Source of the DNA: Serratia proteamaculans
Lineage (GTDB): Bacteria > Pseudomonadota > Gammaproteobacteria > Enterobacterales > Enterobacteriaceae
NCBI RefSeq assembly: GCF_008830365.1
Contig: NZ_WBKI01000003.1
Location: 1-64,000, forward strand
DNA: 64,000 bases
Reading direction: 5' to 3'
The translations under genes and the position numbers were made by a program. Below the pieces are notes generated by a model. The model did not search any database. It worked only from the letters and a program-made list of their open reading frames with translations, and had not been told where the DNA came from. Of this stretch, positions 1 to 9,605 are shown piece by piece; position 1 is the stretch's first letter; each line of letters starts with the position of its first letter.

Positions 1-475
<475 letters not shown>

Positions 476-700
476 AAAGCTTGATTTGCTTCAACTCGTG
501 AAGCGATGCTCGAAAATTAACTTTCGTAATAATCAGACCGTTGACGAATCAACTGACTGACTTATTGCTTGGTCACTCTTCAAGACTTGATATTTTTTCG
601 AACCCGAAGGTTCTGGATATCGTCTTGTGGAGTGCCCACACAGATTGTCTGATAAATTGTTAAAGAGCGTTCGTTACTGAGATAACTCTCGGTAACGCGG
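476..700 (-). promoter_or_regulatory. rRNA operon leader with boxA antitermination element
   Basis: Transcribed leader between promoter P2 and mature 16S. Reading the minus strand, boxA (GCTCTTTAACA) lies at 668-658, followed by the conserved leader segment TGTGTGGGCACTC near 645-628. In enterobacterial rrn operons boxA recruits the Nus factors and SuhB for antitermination, and the leader pairs with the 16S trailer to form the RNase III stem. The trailer is outside the window. Confidence 0.85.
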
Positions 701-707
701 GAGGTGC

Positions 708-735
708 ATATTACGCTTTCCCGCTGAAGAGTCAA
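708..735 (-). promoter_or_regulatory. rRNA operon promoter P2
   Basis: On the minus strand -35 TTGACT (735-730) and -10 TAATAT (713-708) are separated by 16 bp, and a GC-rich stretch follows the -10. This is the arrangement of enterobacterial rrn P2 promoters and lies directly upstream of boxA. Confidence 0.85.
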
Positions 736-839
736 GCTTTTTTCTTATTAAGAAACGGTGTTTTCACCGGCTTGCTTCTTCCTGGCTGGGCGACTTGGTT
801 CTCGTTAGAGGAGTCGTTGTTCCCGGTCAGTGGAGGCGC

Positions 840-893
840 ATTATAGGGAGTTCTCAGAAGGCCGCAACCCCTAAATGCAAAAAACTTTCCAAG
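840..893 (-). promoter_or_regulatory. rRNA operon promoter P1 with UP-like element
   Basis: On the minus strand -35 TTGCGG (867-862) and a perfect -10 TATAAT (845-840) are 16 bp apart, followed by the GC-rich discriminator GCGCCTCCACTG typical of stringently controlled rrn P1. The A/T tracts at about 893-873 sit where an UP element is expected. P1 is about 130 bp upstream of P2. Fis sites probably lie further upstream but were not resolved by eye. Confidence 0.85.
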
Positions 894-1004
894 CGTTCAA
901 ATAACCACCAAAAAAGCCATTTTAGGATATTTATTAGCCAGAAAAGTGGGGTTTTAAGGTCGTTGCCTCGGAAAATCCTATAAACCCAATGAAAACAGAT
1001 AAAG

Positions 1005-1032
1005 AAAAGGGAGCGGTTTCCCGCTCCCTTTT
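1005..1032 (-). terminator. clpB transcription terminator
   Basis: Perfect 12-bp inverted repeat, AAAAGGGAGCGG (1005-1016) and its complement (1021-1032), with a 4-nt loop. It lies 23 bp past the clpB stop and ends in a U run in the clpB direction. It separates clpB from the rRNA promoters. Confidence 0.85.
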
Positions 1033-1055
1033 ATCGTAATGACTATAGATAGTCG

Positions 1056-3629
1056 TTACTGTCTGGCGACGATATGCTCGTTTTCTACATCCAGCGTCAC
1101 CGGTTTGCCCGGAATCAGCTTGCCGGAAAGGATTTGCTGCGCCAATGGGTTTTCGATCTCCTGCTGGATAGCGCGTTTCAACGGACGCGCACCATACACA
1201 GGGTCGAAACCGGTTTTGCCCAGCAGCTCCAACGCCGGTTCGGTCATAGTGACTTCGTAACCGCGTTCTTCCAGACGTTTGTACAGACGCGCCAACTGAA
1301 TCTTGGCGATCTCGGCAATGTGTTTCTGGCCGAGTGGGTGGAACACCACCACCTCATCTATACGGTTGATGAATTCCGGACGGAAATGATGTGTGACCAT
1401 TTCCATCACCGATTCCTTCATCTGCGCGTAGTTCATCTGACCAAAGTGTTCCTGGATCAGGTCCGACCCCAGGTTAGAAGTCATAATCACCACGGTATTA
1501 CGGAAATCAACGGTGCGGCCCTGACCATCGGTCAGACGCCCGTCATCCAATACCTGCAGCAGGATGTTGAACACATCCGGGTGCGCTTTCTCTACTTCAT
1601 CCAGCAGGATCACCGAATAAGGTCGACGACGCACTGCCTCGGTCAGATAACCGCCCTCTTCATACCCGACATAGCCCGGAGGCGCACCCACCAGCCGCGA
1701 TACCGAATGCTTCTCCATAAACTCGGACATGTCGATACGCACCATGGCGTCGTCACTGTCAAACAGGAACGAAGCCAATGCCTTACAGAGTTCGGTTTTA
1801 CCCACCCCGGTCGGACCGAGGAACAGGAATGAACCGATAGGTCGGTTTGGATCTGAAAGACCGGCACGGCTACGACGAATCGCGTTAGATACCGCACTCA
1901 CTGCTTCATCCTGACCAATAACCCGAGAATGCAGCTCCTGCTCCAGACGCAACAGTTTGTCACGCTCGCCTTCCAGCATTCTCGCAACAGGAATACCGGT
2001 GGCGCGCGCCAGCACTTCGGCGATTTCTGCGTCAGTCACCCGGTTACGCAACAGCTTCATGGTTTTGCCTTCGGCCAGCGTGGCGGCGGCAAGCTGTTTT
2101 TCCAGCTCTGGGATCTTGCCGTACTGCAGTTCCGACATCCGCCCCAGATCGCCGACGCGACGCGCCTGCTCCAGGGTGATCTTGGCCTGCTCAAGATCCG
2201 CTTTAATATTCTGCGTGCCGGAGAGTGAAGCCTTTTCCGCTTTCCACTCTTCTTCCAGCTCTGAATATTCACGTTCTTTCTGCTCGAGCTCGCCGCTAAG
2301 CATTTCCAGTCGTTTCTTGCTGGCATCGTCCGACTCTTTACTCAGCGCCTGCTGCTCCAGCTTGAGCTGAATAATGCGGCGCTCCAGACGATCGAGCGAT
2401 TCCGGCTTCGAGTCCATCTGCATACGGATGCTGGACGCTGCCTCATCGATCAGGTCAATAGCCTTATCCGGCAATTGACGATCGGAGATGTAACGGTGTG
2501 ACAACGTCGCCGCCGCAACAATCGCCGGGTCAGTGATCTGCACATGGTGATGCAATTCATAACGTTCTTTCAGGCCGCGCAGAATTGCGATGGTGTCTTC
2601 AACGCTGGGTTCAGCCACATAGACTTTCTGGAAACGACGTTCGAGCGCCGCATCCTTCTCTATATACTGGCGGTATTCGTCCAGCGTAGTGGCACCGACA
2701 CAGTGCAGTTCCCCACGTGCCAGCGCCGGTTTCAACATATTACCGGCGTCCATCGCGCCATCGGCTTTACCCGCGCCGACCATAGTGTGCAATTCATCAA
2801 TAAACAGAATGACGCTGCCTTCCTGTTTAGACAAATCACTCAGCACCGCTTTCAGACGCTCTTCGAACTCACCGCGGTACTTGGCACCGGCGATAAGCGC
2901 CCCCATGTCGAGGGACAGCACGCGTTTATGCTTCAGGCCTTCCGGTACTTCACCATTAATGATGCGCTGCGCCAAACCTTCGACGATGGCGGTTTTACCC
3001 ACGCCAGGCTCACCGATTAACACCGGGTTGTTTTTGGTACGGCGTTGCAACACCTGAATGGTACGACGGATCTCTTCGTCACGGCCGATAACCGGGTCAA
3101 GTTTGCCCTGCTCGGCACGTTCGGTCAGATCAATAGTGTATTTCTTCAATGCCTGACGTTGGTCTTCAGCACCCTGATCTTCCACGCTGTCTCCACCTCG
3201 CATTTGCTCAATCGCCTTGCTGATTTTATCGGTAGTCGCACCGGCCGCTTTCAACAGATCGGTCAATGTTCCGCGATCTTCAAGCACCGCCAACACAAAG
3301 AGTTCGGAAGAAATGAATTTGTCCGCCCGCTTTTGCGCCAGCTTGTCGCACAGGTTAAGGACACGCACCAGTTCATGGGACGGTTGAACGTCGCCACCGG
3401 TGCCTTCGACTTGAGGCTGACGAGACAGTGCCTGTTCGATTTCAGTGCGCACGCGCCCTGCATCGATACCGGCAGAAGTTAAGAGTGGACGAACCGTGCC
3501 CCCTTCCTGATTGAGCAAGGCGCTCATCAGATGTAACGGTTCAATAAATTGGTTGTCGCGCCCAAGGGCTAAAGATTGGGCATCGGCGAGGGCAAGCTGG
3601 AATTTGTTAGTAAGACGATCCAGACGCAT
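1056..3629 (-). CDS. clpB: ATP-dependent disaggregase chaperone ClpB
   Basis: 857 aa, the same length as E. coli ClpB. It is a cytoplasmic hexameric AAA+ disaggregase that works with DnaK/DnaJ/GrpE to extract proteins from aggregates. Visible are the N-terminal Clp repeat domain (about 1-145), NBD1 with Walker A GEPGVGKT (about 206-213) and Walker B FIDELHT, the long coiled-coil middle domain rich in Glu, Lys and Leu (about 400-530), NBD2 with Walker A GPTGVGKT (about 605-612), and a ClpB_D2-small C-terminus. The ATG at 3629 is preceded by a strong GGAGGTGTT Shine-Dalgarno. A sigma-32 promoter lies just upstream and a terminator just downstream, so it is probably monocistronic. Confidence 0.98.
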   Translation of the reverse strand: MRLDRLTNKFQLALADAQSLALGRDNQFIEPLHLMSALLNQEGGTVRPLLTSAGIDAGRVRTEIEQALSRQPQVEGTGGDVQPSHELVRVLNLCDKLAQKRADKFISSELFVLAVLEDRGTLTDLLKAAGATTDKISKAIEQMRGGDSVEDQGAEDQRQALKKYTIDLTERAEQGKLDPVIGRDEEIRRTIQVLQRRTKNNPVLIGEPGVGKTAIVEGLAQRIINGEVPEGLKHKRVLSLDMGALIAGAKYRGEFEERLKAVLSDLSKQEGSVILFIDELHTMVGAGKADGAMDAGNMLKPALARGELHCVGATTLDEYRQYIEKDAALERRFQKVYVAEPSVEDTIAILRGLKERYELHHHVQITDPAIVAAATLSHRYISDRQLPDKAIDLIDEAASSIRMQMDSKPESLDRLERRIIQLKLEQQALSKESDDASKKRLEMLSGELEQKEREYSELEEEWKAEKASLSGTQNIKADLEQAKITLEQARRVGDLGRMSELQYGKIPELEKQLAAATLAEGKTMKLLRNRVTDAEIAEVLARATGIPVARMLEGERDKLLRLEQELHSRVIGQDEAVSAVSNAIRRSRAGLSDPNRPIGSFLFLGPTGVGKTELCKALASFLFDSDDAMVRIDMSEFMEKHSVSRLVGAPPGYVGYEEGGYLTEAVRRRPYSVILLDEVEKAHPDVFNILLQVLDDGRLTDGQGRTVDFRNTVVIMTSNLGSDLIQEHFGQMNYAQMKESVMEMVTHHFRPEFINRIDEVVVFHPLGQKHIAEIAKIQLARLYKRLEERGYEVTMTEPALELLGKTGFDPVYGARPLKRAIQQEIENPLAQQILSGKLIPGKPVTLDVENEHIVARQ

Positions 3630-3670
3630 AACACCTCCAAGATTGGGTCGAAATTGCTACTGGAGATTAA

Positions 3671-3696
3671 ATGAGGTCATCCCTCAAAAATTCAAG
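3671..3696 (-). promoter_or_regulatory. sigma-32 heat-shock promoter of clpB
   Basis: On the minus strand -35 CTTGAA (3696-3691) and -10 CCTCAT (3676-3671) are 14 bp apart, close to the RpoH consensus CTTGAAA-N11-15-CCCCAT. The flanking sequence resembles the E. coli clpB promoter as remembered. Confidence 0.85.
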
Positions 3697-3760
3697 GTTA
3701 TTTCGACTGTATATTTTCGGTACTACATCATGCGTCTTTGGACCGTCCTAATTCAATAGG

Positions 3761-4492
3761 TTATATCAGCCAGATTAAACTTGCCAGACGTCCGGTTATT
3801 CCATCGCGACGATAGGAGAAAAAATGACTGATTTCGCTCACCGTACAGCGATCGCCACCGTAGATACTGTGAATGCCTGCACGTTGCAAACGTTGGCGAG
3901 CTAATAAATAGATATCGGCCAGGAATTTATCTCCCTGGGGGGTAAAAGCCGCTGCTGCGACGGCGTCTACAGCAATAAATGCCGCACGGACCTCAGGCCC
4001 GACTTCAAACTGCTGCGGGCCAATCGCCGGCCCCAGCCAGGCGCTGATGCTACCTGGCTGGGCGGCAAAAGCGGCCAGAGTCTGTTCCAGCACGCCATTG
4101 CACAACCCACGCCAACCGGCATGAGCTGCGGCAACTTCATCACCGGCCTGCGAGTAAAACAGCACCGGCAGGCAATCTGCCGTCATCACGGCACACACCT
4201 GCCCCGGCACATTGCTGTAAACCGCATCCGCTTGCAGATCGGTTGGCGTTTGCCCATCCAGTCGCACTACGCGGGTACCATGTACCTGTTCCAGCCAAAC
4301 TGGCATCTGAGGTAAGCTGGCCCCCGCCACCAGCCGTTGGCGATTATCTGCCACTGCCCGCTCTTCATCACCCACATGGGTTCCGAGGTTGAGCGAGTCA
4401 TACGGCGGCAAGCTAACGCCGCCATGACGAGTGGTGCTGCAGGCTTTTACCCCCGCAGGCAACGGCCAATCGGGCAGGATGAGCGGATCCAT
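3761..4492 (-). CDS. pgeF: YfiH/PgeF family multicopper-oxidase-like (DUF152) protein
   Basis: 243 aa, full length for the laccase-domain (DUF152) family. E. coli members have been linked to peptidoglycan editing (avoiding mis-incorporated residues) and related proteins to purine nucleoside phosphorolysis and phenol oxidation. The conserved family blocks TTRHGGVS near the start, TADCLP and AHAGWRG are present, which include the metal/active-site Cys and His residues. The ATG overlaps the rluD stop by one base (TAATG), which implies translational coupling with rluD. The exact biochemical role in this organism is not proven by sequence. Confidence 0.95.
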   Translation of the reverse strand: MDPLILPDWPLPAGVKACSTTRHGGVSLPPYDSLNLGTHVGDEERAVADNRQRLVAGASLPQMPVWLEQVHGTRVVRLDGQTPTDLQADAVYSNVPGQVCAVMTADCLPVLFYSQAGDEVAAAHAGWRGLCNGVLEQTLAAFAAQPGSISAWLGPAIGPQQFEVGPEVRAAFIAVDAVAAAAFTPQGDKFLADIYLLARQRLQRAGIHSIYGGDRCTVSEISHFFSYRRDGITGRLASLIWLI

Positions 4493-5469
4493 TACCAGTT
4501 CATCTGATCTTTGAATTCTTCGGTATCAGCTTTCAGCGCGTTAATCAGATCGACCATATCCTGTGGCAGCGGCGCATGCCACTCCATCTGTATACCGCTG
4601 ATTGGATGATATAAACGCAGCATGGTGGCGTGCAGTGCCTGGCGATCGAAACCGCGCAGCGCAGCAATAAATGCATCCGACGCACCTTTTGGTGGACGTG
4701 GACGGCCACCGTACAGTTGGTCACCCACCAAAGGATGGTTGATATGTGACATATGCACGCGGATCTGGTGAGTACGGCCGGTTTCCAAGCGCAGACGCAG
4801 ACGAGTATGCGCGCGGAAGTGCTCCATAATACGGTAATGGGTCACCGCCGGTTTGCCCATCGGGTGCACTGCCATATGGGTGCGTTTGGTCGAATGACGC
4901 GAAATCGGCTCTTCGACGGTGCCACCGGCGGTCATGGTACCAATAGCAACCGCTTCATATTCACGGGTGATATCACGCGCCTGCAGCGCTTCGACCAGCC
5001 GGGTTTGCGCCGGAACGGTTTTTGCCACGACCATCAGGCCGGTAGTGTCCTTGTCCAGACGGTGCACAATGCCGGCACGCGGCACATCGGCAATTTCAGG
5101 ATAGTAGTGCAGTAACGCATTGAGCACCGTGCCATCCGGGTTACCGGCACCAGGGTGCACGACCAGGTCACGTGGCTTGTTGATGACCAGAATGTCACTG
5201 TCTTCGTAGACGATATTCAGCGCGATGTCCTGCGGTTCCCAACGGGCGTCTTCTTCTATCTGTGCATCAATGGCGACCGTCTCTCCCCCCAGTACCTTCT
5301 CTTTCGGTTTGTTTATCGTTTTGCCATTAACCTGTACCCGATTGTCCAGGATCCAATCTTTTATGCGAGATCGTGAATAATCAGGGAACAATTCGGCCAA
5401 AGCCTGATCTAAACGTTGTCCGAGTTGAGATTCGGCCACCGTTGCGGTGAGTTGTACTTGTTGTGCCAT
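4492..5469 (-). CDS. rluD: 23S rRNA pseudouridine(1911/1915/1917) synthase RluD
   Basis: 325 aa, against 326 in E. coli. It isomerises three uridines in helix 69 of 23S rRNA, needed for normal ribosome assembly and termination. An N-terminal S4-like RNA-binding domain (about 18-75) precedes the RluA-type catalytic domain, with the catalytic motif HRLDKDT containing Asp139 and GRTHQIRVH further on. It is divergently arranged with bamD, as in E. coli, and overlaps pgeF by one base. Confidence 0.98.
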   Translation of the reverse strand: MAQQVQLTATVAESQLGQRLDQALAELFPDYSRSRIKDWILDNRVQVNGKTINKPKEKVLGGETVAIDAQIEEDARWEPQDIALNIVYEDSDILVINKPRDLVVHPGAGNPDGTVLNALLHYYPEIADVPRAGIVHRLDKDTTGLMVVAKTVPAQTRLVEALQARDITREYEAVAIGTMTAGGTVEEPISRHSTKRTHMAVHPMGKPAVTHYRIMEHFRAHTRLRLRLETGRTHQIRVHMSHINHPLVGDQLYGGRPRPPKGASDAFIAALRGFDRQALHATMLRLYHPISGIQMEWHAPLPQDMVDLINALKADTEEFKDQMNW

Positions 5470-5600
5470 ATGCAGCTTCTTCGTTAACGTTGGGTTTTCA
5501 CGGCGATGCCGTTTAATATAATGTGCTATTGTAACTGGTCTTTGTCGGGAGCTTAACGGACAGTCTCCCGGAATAACACCCTGAGGATAATCAAAACGTC

Positions 5601-6332
5601 ATGACGCGTATGAAATATCTGGTGGCGGCAGCCACGTTGAGCCTGGCGCTGGCAGGTTGCTCCACATCCAAGGATGCGGTTCCCGACAACCCACCTTCGG
5701 AAATCTATGCTACTGCCCAGCAAAAACTGCAGGACGGTAACTTTAAGGGCGCGATTACGCAACTCGAAGCGTTAGATAACCGCTATCCTTTCGGGCCGTA
5801 CTCCCAGCAGGTTCAGTTAGACCTGATTTATGCCTACTACAAATCTGCCGATTTACCGCTGGCTCAGGCGTCTATCGATCGTTTCATGCGTCTGAACCCT
5901 ACGCACCCGAACATCGACTACGTGATGTACATGCGTGGTCTGACCGATATGGCGTTGGATGACAGTGCATTGCAAGGCTTCTTCGGGGTCGATCGTTCAG
6001 ACCGCGATCCACAGCATGCTCGCGCTGCGTTTCGCGATTTCAGCCAGCTGATTCAGCAGTACCCGAACAGCCAGTATGTGACCGATGCCAACAAGCGTCT
6101 GGTGTATCTGAAAGACCGCCTGGCCAAGTATGAGCTTTCGGTGGTGGAATACTACACTAAACGCGGTGCCTACGTCGCGGTCGTTAATCGTGCCGAACAG
6201 ATGCTACGTGAATATCCAGATACTCAAGCGACGCGCGACGCGCTGCCGCTGATGGAAAATGCATATAAGCAGTTGCAACTGGACGGTCAGGCCGACAAAG
6301 TGGCCAAAGTGATTACCGCCAACCCGGCGTAA
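5601..6332 (+). CDS. bamD: Outer membrane assembly lipoprotein BamD
   Basis: 243 aa essential lipoprotein of the BAM complex that inserts beta-barrel proteins in the outer membrane. A signal peptide ends in the lipobox LAGC with lipidated Cys20. The mature part consists of TPR-like helices and contains conserved stretches such as [20 protein letters not shown] and [16 protein letters not shown] at 5601 was chosen because the [11 protein letters not shown] start matches family members. A terminator follows at 6357. Confidence 0.98.
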   Translation: MTRMKYLVAAATLSLALAGCSTSKDAVPDNPPSEIYATAQQKLQDGNFKGAITQLEALDNRYPFGPYSQQVQLDLIYAYYKSADLPLAQASIDRFMRLNPTHPNIDYVMYMRGLTDMALDDSALQGFFGVDRSDRDPQHARAAFRDFSQLIQQYPNSQYVTDANKRLVYLKDRLAKYELSVVEYYTKRGAYVAVVNRAEQMLREYPDTQATRDALPLMENAYKQLQLDGQADKVAKVITANPA

Positions 6333-6356
6333 CCGAATTGGCAAGGGTAGAAAAAC

Positions 6357-6382
6357 AAAACGGCAGCTTCGGCTGCCGTTTT
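6357..6382 (+). terminator. bamD terminator
   Basis: Hairpin with arms AAAACGGCAGC and GCTGCCGTTTT and a short TTCG loop, 25 bp after the bamD stop. It is symmetrical enough to work on both strands. Confidence 0.85.
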
Positions 6383-6564
6383 CATTTGCTGCGAACTTAG
6401 CCAAGGCTGGATAAATACACAAGCAAAAACACGATGTTAGCAAGACTGCGCCACCGCTTATCCTTTCAATCATGCGCGTTCCGCTCACAAGACTCAAGCG
6501 TTAGATAGCCAATTCAAATGCTGAATCACAGATTGAACTAACTTTGCAAAAAGTGACAAAAATA

Positions 6565-6606
6565 CGTGATTTTCATCACGCATTTAAGCAAGAAGCGAGG
6601 TATGCT
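6565..6606 (+). promoter_or_regulatory. raiA promoter with CRP site
   Basis: CGTGA-N6-TCACG (6565-6580) is a near-symmetrical CRP half-site pair. A -10 TATGCT (6601-6606) follows, placing the CRP centre near -40 (class II geometry). CRP control of E. coli raiA has been reported. The gap 6383-6564 shows nothing else recognised. Confidence 0.6.
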
Positions 6607-6644
6607 GGATCCATCCAAGACGGAAAGACAGAGAGGTAAGTTAT

Positions 6645-6986
6645 ATGACATTGAACATTACCAGCAAACAAATGGATATCACTCCCGCAATCCGCAGTCA
6701 CGTCGAAGACCGTCTCACCAAACTGGAAAAATGGCAGGCTCAACTGATTAACCCACATATCGTCTTATCCAAAGAGCCGAAAGGGTTTGTTGCCGATGCC
6801 ACCATTACTACCCCTAACGGCCCGCTGGTCGCCAGCGCAAAACATGAAGACATGTACACCGCCGTTAACGATCTGATCGCCAAGCTGGAGCGCCAATTGA
6901 ATAAGGTTCAGCACAAAGGCGAAGCACGCCGTGCCGCTACCAGCGTGAAAGACATCATTCCAGAAGTCGAGCCGGAACAGGAATAA
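6645..6986 (+). CDS. raiA: Ribosome-associated inhibitor RaiA (YfiA)
   Basis: 113 aa ribosome hibernation factor of the HPF/YfiA family. It binds the 30S A/P sites during stationary phase or cold, blocks initiation and opposes 100S dimer formation. The start [17 protein letters not shown] and the acidic tail (EVEPEQE) match the short RaiA type. GAGAGG precedes the ATG. It is monocistronic between a CRP-type promoter and a strong terminator, next to pheL/pheA as in E. coli. Confidence 0.97.
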   Translation: MTLNITSKQMDITPAIRSHVEDRLTKLEKWQAQLINPHIVLSKEPKGFVADATITTPNGPLVASAKHEDMYTAVNDLIAKLERQLNKVQHKGEARRAATSVKDIIPEVEPEQE

Positions 6987-7010
6987 CCGTTTAGCGGCTG
7001 TTTCGCATCA

Positions 7011-7034
7011 AACGCGCCTGAGGGCGCGTTTTTT
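7011..7034 (+). terminator. raiA terminator
   Basis: 8-bp stem AACGCGCC/GGCGCGTT with a 4-nt loop, followed directly by TTTT, 24 bp after the raiA stop. Confidence 0.88.
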
Positions 7035-7049
7035 GTCTGGTTTTTTTTA

Positions 7050-7078
7050 TTGACGAGATAAAGGCCTGCGGTTACTTT
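7050..7078 (+). promoter_or_regulatory. Putative pheL-pheA promoter
   Basis: TTGACG (7050-7055) and a weaker -10 TACTTT (7073-7078) with 17-bp spacing lie 33 bp ahead of the pheL start. The -10 matches poorly, so the assignment rests mostly on position. Confidence 0.5.
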
Positions 7079-7110
7079 AAAACCTGTCTCATGCATACTC
7101 TGGATAACCC

Positions 7111-7158
7111 ATGTTCCGTAAACCGTTTTTCTTCGCATTCTTTTTTACCTTCCCCTAA
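7111..7158 (+). CDS. pheL: pheA operon leader peptide PheL
   Basis: Fifteen-codon ORF encoding [15 protein letters not shown], with eight Phe residues out of fifteen. Ribosome stalling on Phe codons when charged tRNA-Phe is scarce favours the antiterminator over the attenuator hairpin at 7205-7234. The E. coli peptide ([15 protein letters not shown]) differs only at the N-terminal end. Confidence 0.95.
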   Translation: [15 protein letters not shown]

Positions 7159-7204
7159 TTGGGAGGCGTTTCGTCGTGTGATAAAGAATGCGAAGACGAA
7201 CAGC

Positions 7205-7234
7205 AAAGCCTCCTGAAACCAGGGGGCTTTTTTT
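7205..7234 (+). terminator. pheA attenuator (leader terminator)
   Basis: Stem AAAGCCTCCT (7205-7214) pairs with AGGGGGCTTT (7221-7230) with one G-T wobble, followed by a T run. It lies between pheL and pheA. The upstream leader near 7176-7200 probably supplies the alternative antiterminator pairing, as in the E. coli attenuator. Confidence 0.88.
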
Positions 7235-7278
7235 ATGGCTATTTTACAACGTATAAAAATACAAGGCAGAAGCTGATT

Positions 7279-8436
7279 ATGACTGACAACCCGTTACTCG
7301 TGCTGCGCAAACGCATCAGCGCACTGGATCTGAAACTGCTGGCCTTGCTGGCAGAACGCCGTGAGCTGGCGGTAGAAGTAGGAAAGACCAAGCTGCACTC
7401 TCACCGGCCAATCCGTGATAAAGAGCGCGAGCGCGACCTGCTGGACGCCCTGATCGCCGCCGCCAAACCCTACGACCTGGACGGTTTTTACGTTACCCGC
7501 CTGTTCCAGCTGATTATCGAAGACTCGGTATTAACCCAGCAGTCGCTACTGCAGAACCAGCTCAATCAAGTTAGCCAGCATTCCGCCCGCATCGCCTTCC
7601 TTGGCCCCAAGGGGTCCTATTCACATTTGGCCGCACGCCAATATGCCGCTCGCCACTTCGATCAGTTGGTCGAATGCGGTTGCCAGAAATTCCAAGACAT
7701 CTTCACCCAGGTCGAAACCGGCCAGGCGGATTACGCCATCCTGCCGATCGAGAATACCAGCTCCGGTTCGATTAACGACGTTTACGACCTGCTGCAACAC
7801 ACCAGCCTGTCGATCGTCGGCGAGTTGACCAACCCTATCGATCACTGTGTCTTGGTCGCCAGTGAGACCGATCTCGCCCAGATTGAAACCGTATATAGCC
7901 ACCCGCAGCCGTTCCAGCAATGCAGTCAGTTCATTAACCGTTATCCACACTGGAAAATCGAATACTGTGAAAGCACGGCCGCCGCGATGGAAAAAGTGGC
8001 CAAATTGAACTCGCCAAAAGCTGCAGCGCTAGGCAGCGAAGCCGGTGGAGCCCTCTATGGGCTGCAGGTGCTGGAGCATAATCTGGCCAATCAGCAGCAG
8101 AATATCACCCGTTTCATCGTACTGACGCGCAAGGCTATTGAAGTGTCCGAACAGGTTCCGGCTAAAACCACGTTGATTATGGCGACCGGCCAGCAATCAG
8201 GTGCGTTGGTTGAAGCCCTGTTGGTGCTACGCGAAAACGGTATCATCATGACCAAACTGGAATCTCGCCCGATTAACGGCAATCCGTGGGAAGAAATGTT
8301 TTATATCGATGTGCAGGCAAACCTACGTTCTGAATCAATGCAGAAAGCATTGAGAGATCTGACGCCAATCACCCGCTCGCTGAAAGTACTGGGTTGCTAC
8401 CCAAGCGACAACGTAGTGCCGGTCAATCCATCCTGA
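7279..8436 (+). CDS. pheA: Bifunctional chorismate mutase / prephenate dehydratase
   Basis: 385 aa (E. coli 386). The first two steps of Phe synthesis from chorismate are fused: an AroQ-type chorismate mutase (about 1-90), prephenate dehydratase (about 105-285) and a C-terminal ACT domain (about 300-375) carrying the GALV and ESRP motifs that bind Phe for feedback inhibition. The ATG at 7279 ([13 protein letters not shown]) is chosen; the frame is open upstream to a TTG at 7159, but that region is the attenuator. It is convergent with tyrA. Confidence 0.98.
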   Translation: MTDNPLLVLRKRISALDLKLLALLAERRELAVEVGKTKLHSHRPIRDKERERDLLDALIAAAKPYDLDGFYVTRLFQLIIEDSVLTQQSLLQNQLNQVSQHSARIAFLGPKGSYSHLAARQYAARHFDQLVECGCQKFQDIFTQVETGQADYAILPIENTSSGSINDVYDLLQHTSLSIVGELTNPIDHCVLVASETDLAQIETVYSHPQPFQQCSQFINRYPHWKIEYCESTAAAMEKVAKLNSPKAAALGSEAGGALYGLQVLEHNLANQQQNITRFIVLTRKAIEVSEQVPAKTTLIMATGQQSGALVEALLVLRENGIIMTKLESRPINGNPWEEMFYIDVQANLRSESMQKALRDLTPITRSLKVLGCYPSDNVVPVNPS

Positions 8437-8449
8437 ATGAGATAAAAAA

Positions 8450-8470
8450 GGGTTCGGCATTGCCGAACCC
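8450..8470. terminator. Bidirectional terminator between pheA and tyrA
   Basis: GGGTTCGGCA and TGCCGAACCC form a nearly perfect palindrome between the convergent pheA and tyrA stops. An A run on the left gives U residues for the tyrA direction. Confidence 0.75.
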
Positions 8471-8477
8471 GGAGACT

Positions 8478-9599
8478 TTATTGCCGACTGTCGTTCGCCT
8501 GGCGCAGTAGCGAACGGCTTTCGACCAGGAAGCGCTGCGCATAGTCGCCAAACCAATGCTCGACCTTCTGGAAGCTCTGAATAAACGCTTGTTTATCGCC
8601 CTGCTCCAGCAGCTTTATTGCCTCGCCAAACCGCTGGTAGTAGCGTTTGATTAATGCAATGTTCTCTTCCGACGACATGATGATATCGGCGTACAACTGC
8701 GGATCCTGAGCAAACAGCCTCCCAACCATTGCCAGCTCCAGCCGGTAGATTGGCGAGGAGAGTGCCAGCAACTGTTCCAACTGTACGTTTTCTTCCGCCA
8801 GATGCAGACCGTAGGCAAAGGTCGCAAAATGGCGTAATGCCTGAATGAACGCCATGTTCTGGTCGTGTTCAACCGCGCTGATACAGTGCAAACGAGCGCC
8901 CCATACCTGCAATTGCTCCAGCAACCATTGGTAAGCTTCCGGTTGGCGACCATCACAGTAGACCACTACCTGCTTGGCCACGCTGCCTACGTCCGGACCA
9001 AACATCGGATGCAGCCCTACCACAGGCCCGGGATGTGCTGCCAGCATGGCATTCAGTGGGCGATTTTTTACCGAAGCCAGATCGACCAGGATACAATCTG
9101 CCGGCAGTGGCGGTAACCGCTCAATTACCTGTTCTGTCACGTGAATCGGCACGCTGACAATCACCATGCCGGCGTCGGCCAATAAGGTGTCGGCCTGCGG
9201 CCAATCTTGCTGATCCAATACCTTGACCTGGTAGCCGGACAGCGTCAGCAGCCGGTTAAACAACCGCCCCATTTGACCGTTACCGCCGATAATGACAATC
9301 GGACGCAGCTGTGGGTGCAGGGTTTTAAAGCCTTTGTCGTTCTCGCTGACATAAGACTCACGCATGACCCGGCGTAGTACATCCTCGATCAGGTCAGGTG
9401 GCACACCAAGCTTCTCGGCTTCTTGACGCCGTGAGGCTAACATCGCCGCCTCACGCTCAGGAACATACACCGGCAAACCATGGTGGCTTTTAACCTCACC
9501 CACTTCCGCCACCAGCTGCAAGCGTTTTGCCAGCAGCCCCAGCAGAGCCTTATCCACTTCGTCAATTTGATCGCGCAACGCGGTCAGTTCAGCCACCAT
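8478..9599 (-). CDS. tyrA: Bifunctional chorismate mutase / prephenate dehydrogenase
   Basis: 373 aa, identical in length to E. coli TyrA. It converts chorismate to 4-hydroxyphenylpyruvate for Tyr synthesis and is inhibited by Tyr. The chorismate mutase helix domain is at about 1-90. The NAD-binding motif GGNGQMG is at 105-111 and the prephenate dehydrogenase domain continues to the end. The start lies six bases after the aroF stop, so it forms the tyrosine operon aroF-tyrA. Confidence 0.98.
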   Translation of the reverse strand: MVAELTALRDQIDEVDKALLGLLAKRLQLVAEVGEVKSHHGLPVYVPEREAAMLASRRQEAEKLGVPPDLIEDVLRRVMRESYVSENDKGFKTLHPQLRPIVIIGGNGQMGRLFNRLLTLSGYQVKVLDQQDWPQADTLLADAGMVIVSVPIHVTEQVIERLPPLPADCILVDLASVKNRPLNAMLAAHPGPVVGLHPMFGPDVGSVAKQVVVYCDGRQPEAYQWLLEQLQVWGARLHCISAVEHDQNMAFIQALRHFATFAYGLHLAEENVQLEQLLALSSPIYRLELAMVGRLFAQDPQLYADIIMSSEENIALIKRYYQRFGEAIKLLEQGDKQAFIQSFQKVEHWFGDYAQRFLVESRSLLRQANDSRQ

Positions 9600-9605
9600 A
9601 ACTTA

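Noticed and set aside
795-983. 62-aa ORF near the rRNA promoters
   Set aside because: It covers promoter P1 and the UP region and has no Shine-Dalgarno.
1074-1832. 252-aa ORF on the plus strand
   Set aside because: Antisense to clpB, which is full length and clearly coding; composition is His/Arg/Gln-rich, typical of a shadow frame.
3630-3760. RyfD-like sRNA between clpB and pgeF
   Set aside because: The place matches E. coli RyfD but no recognisable terminator or conserved sequence could be confirmed by eye.
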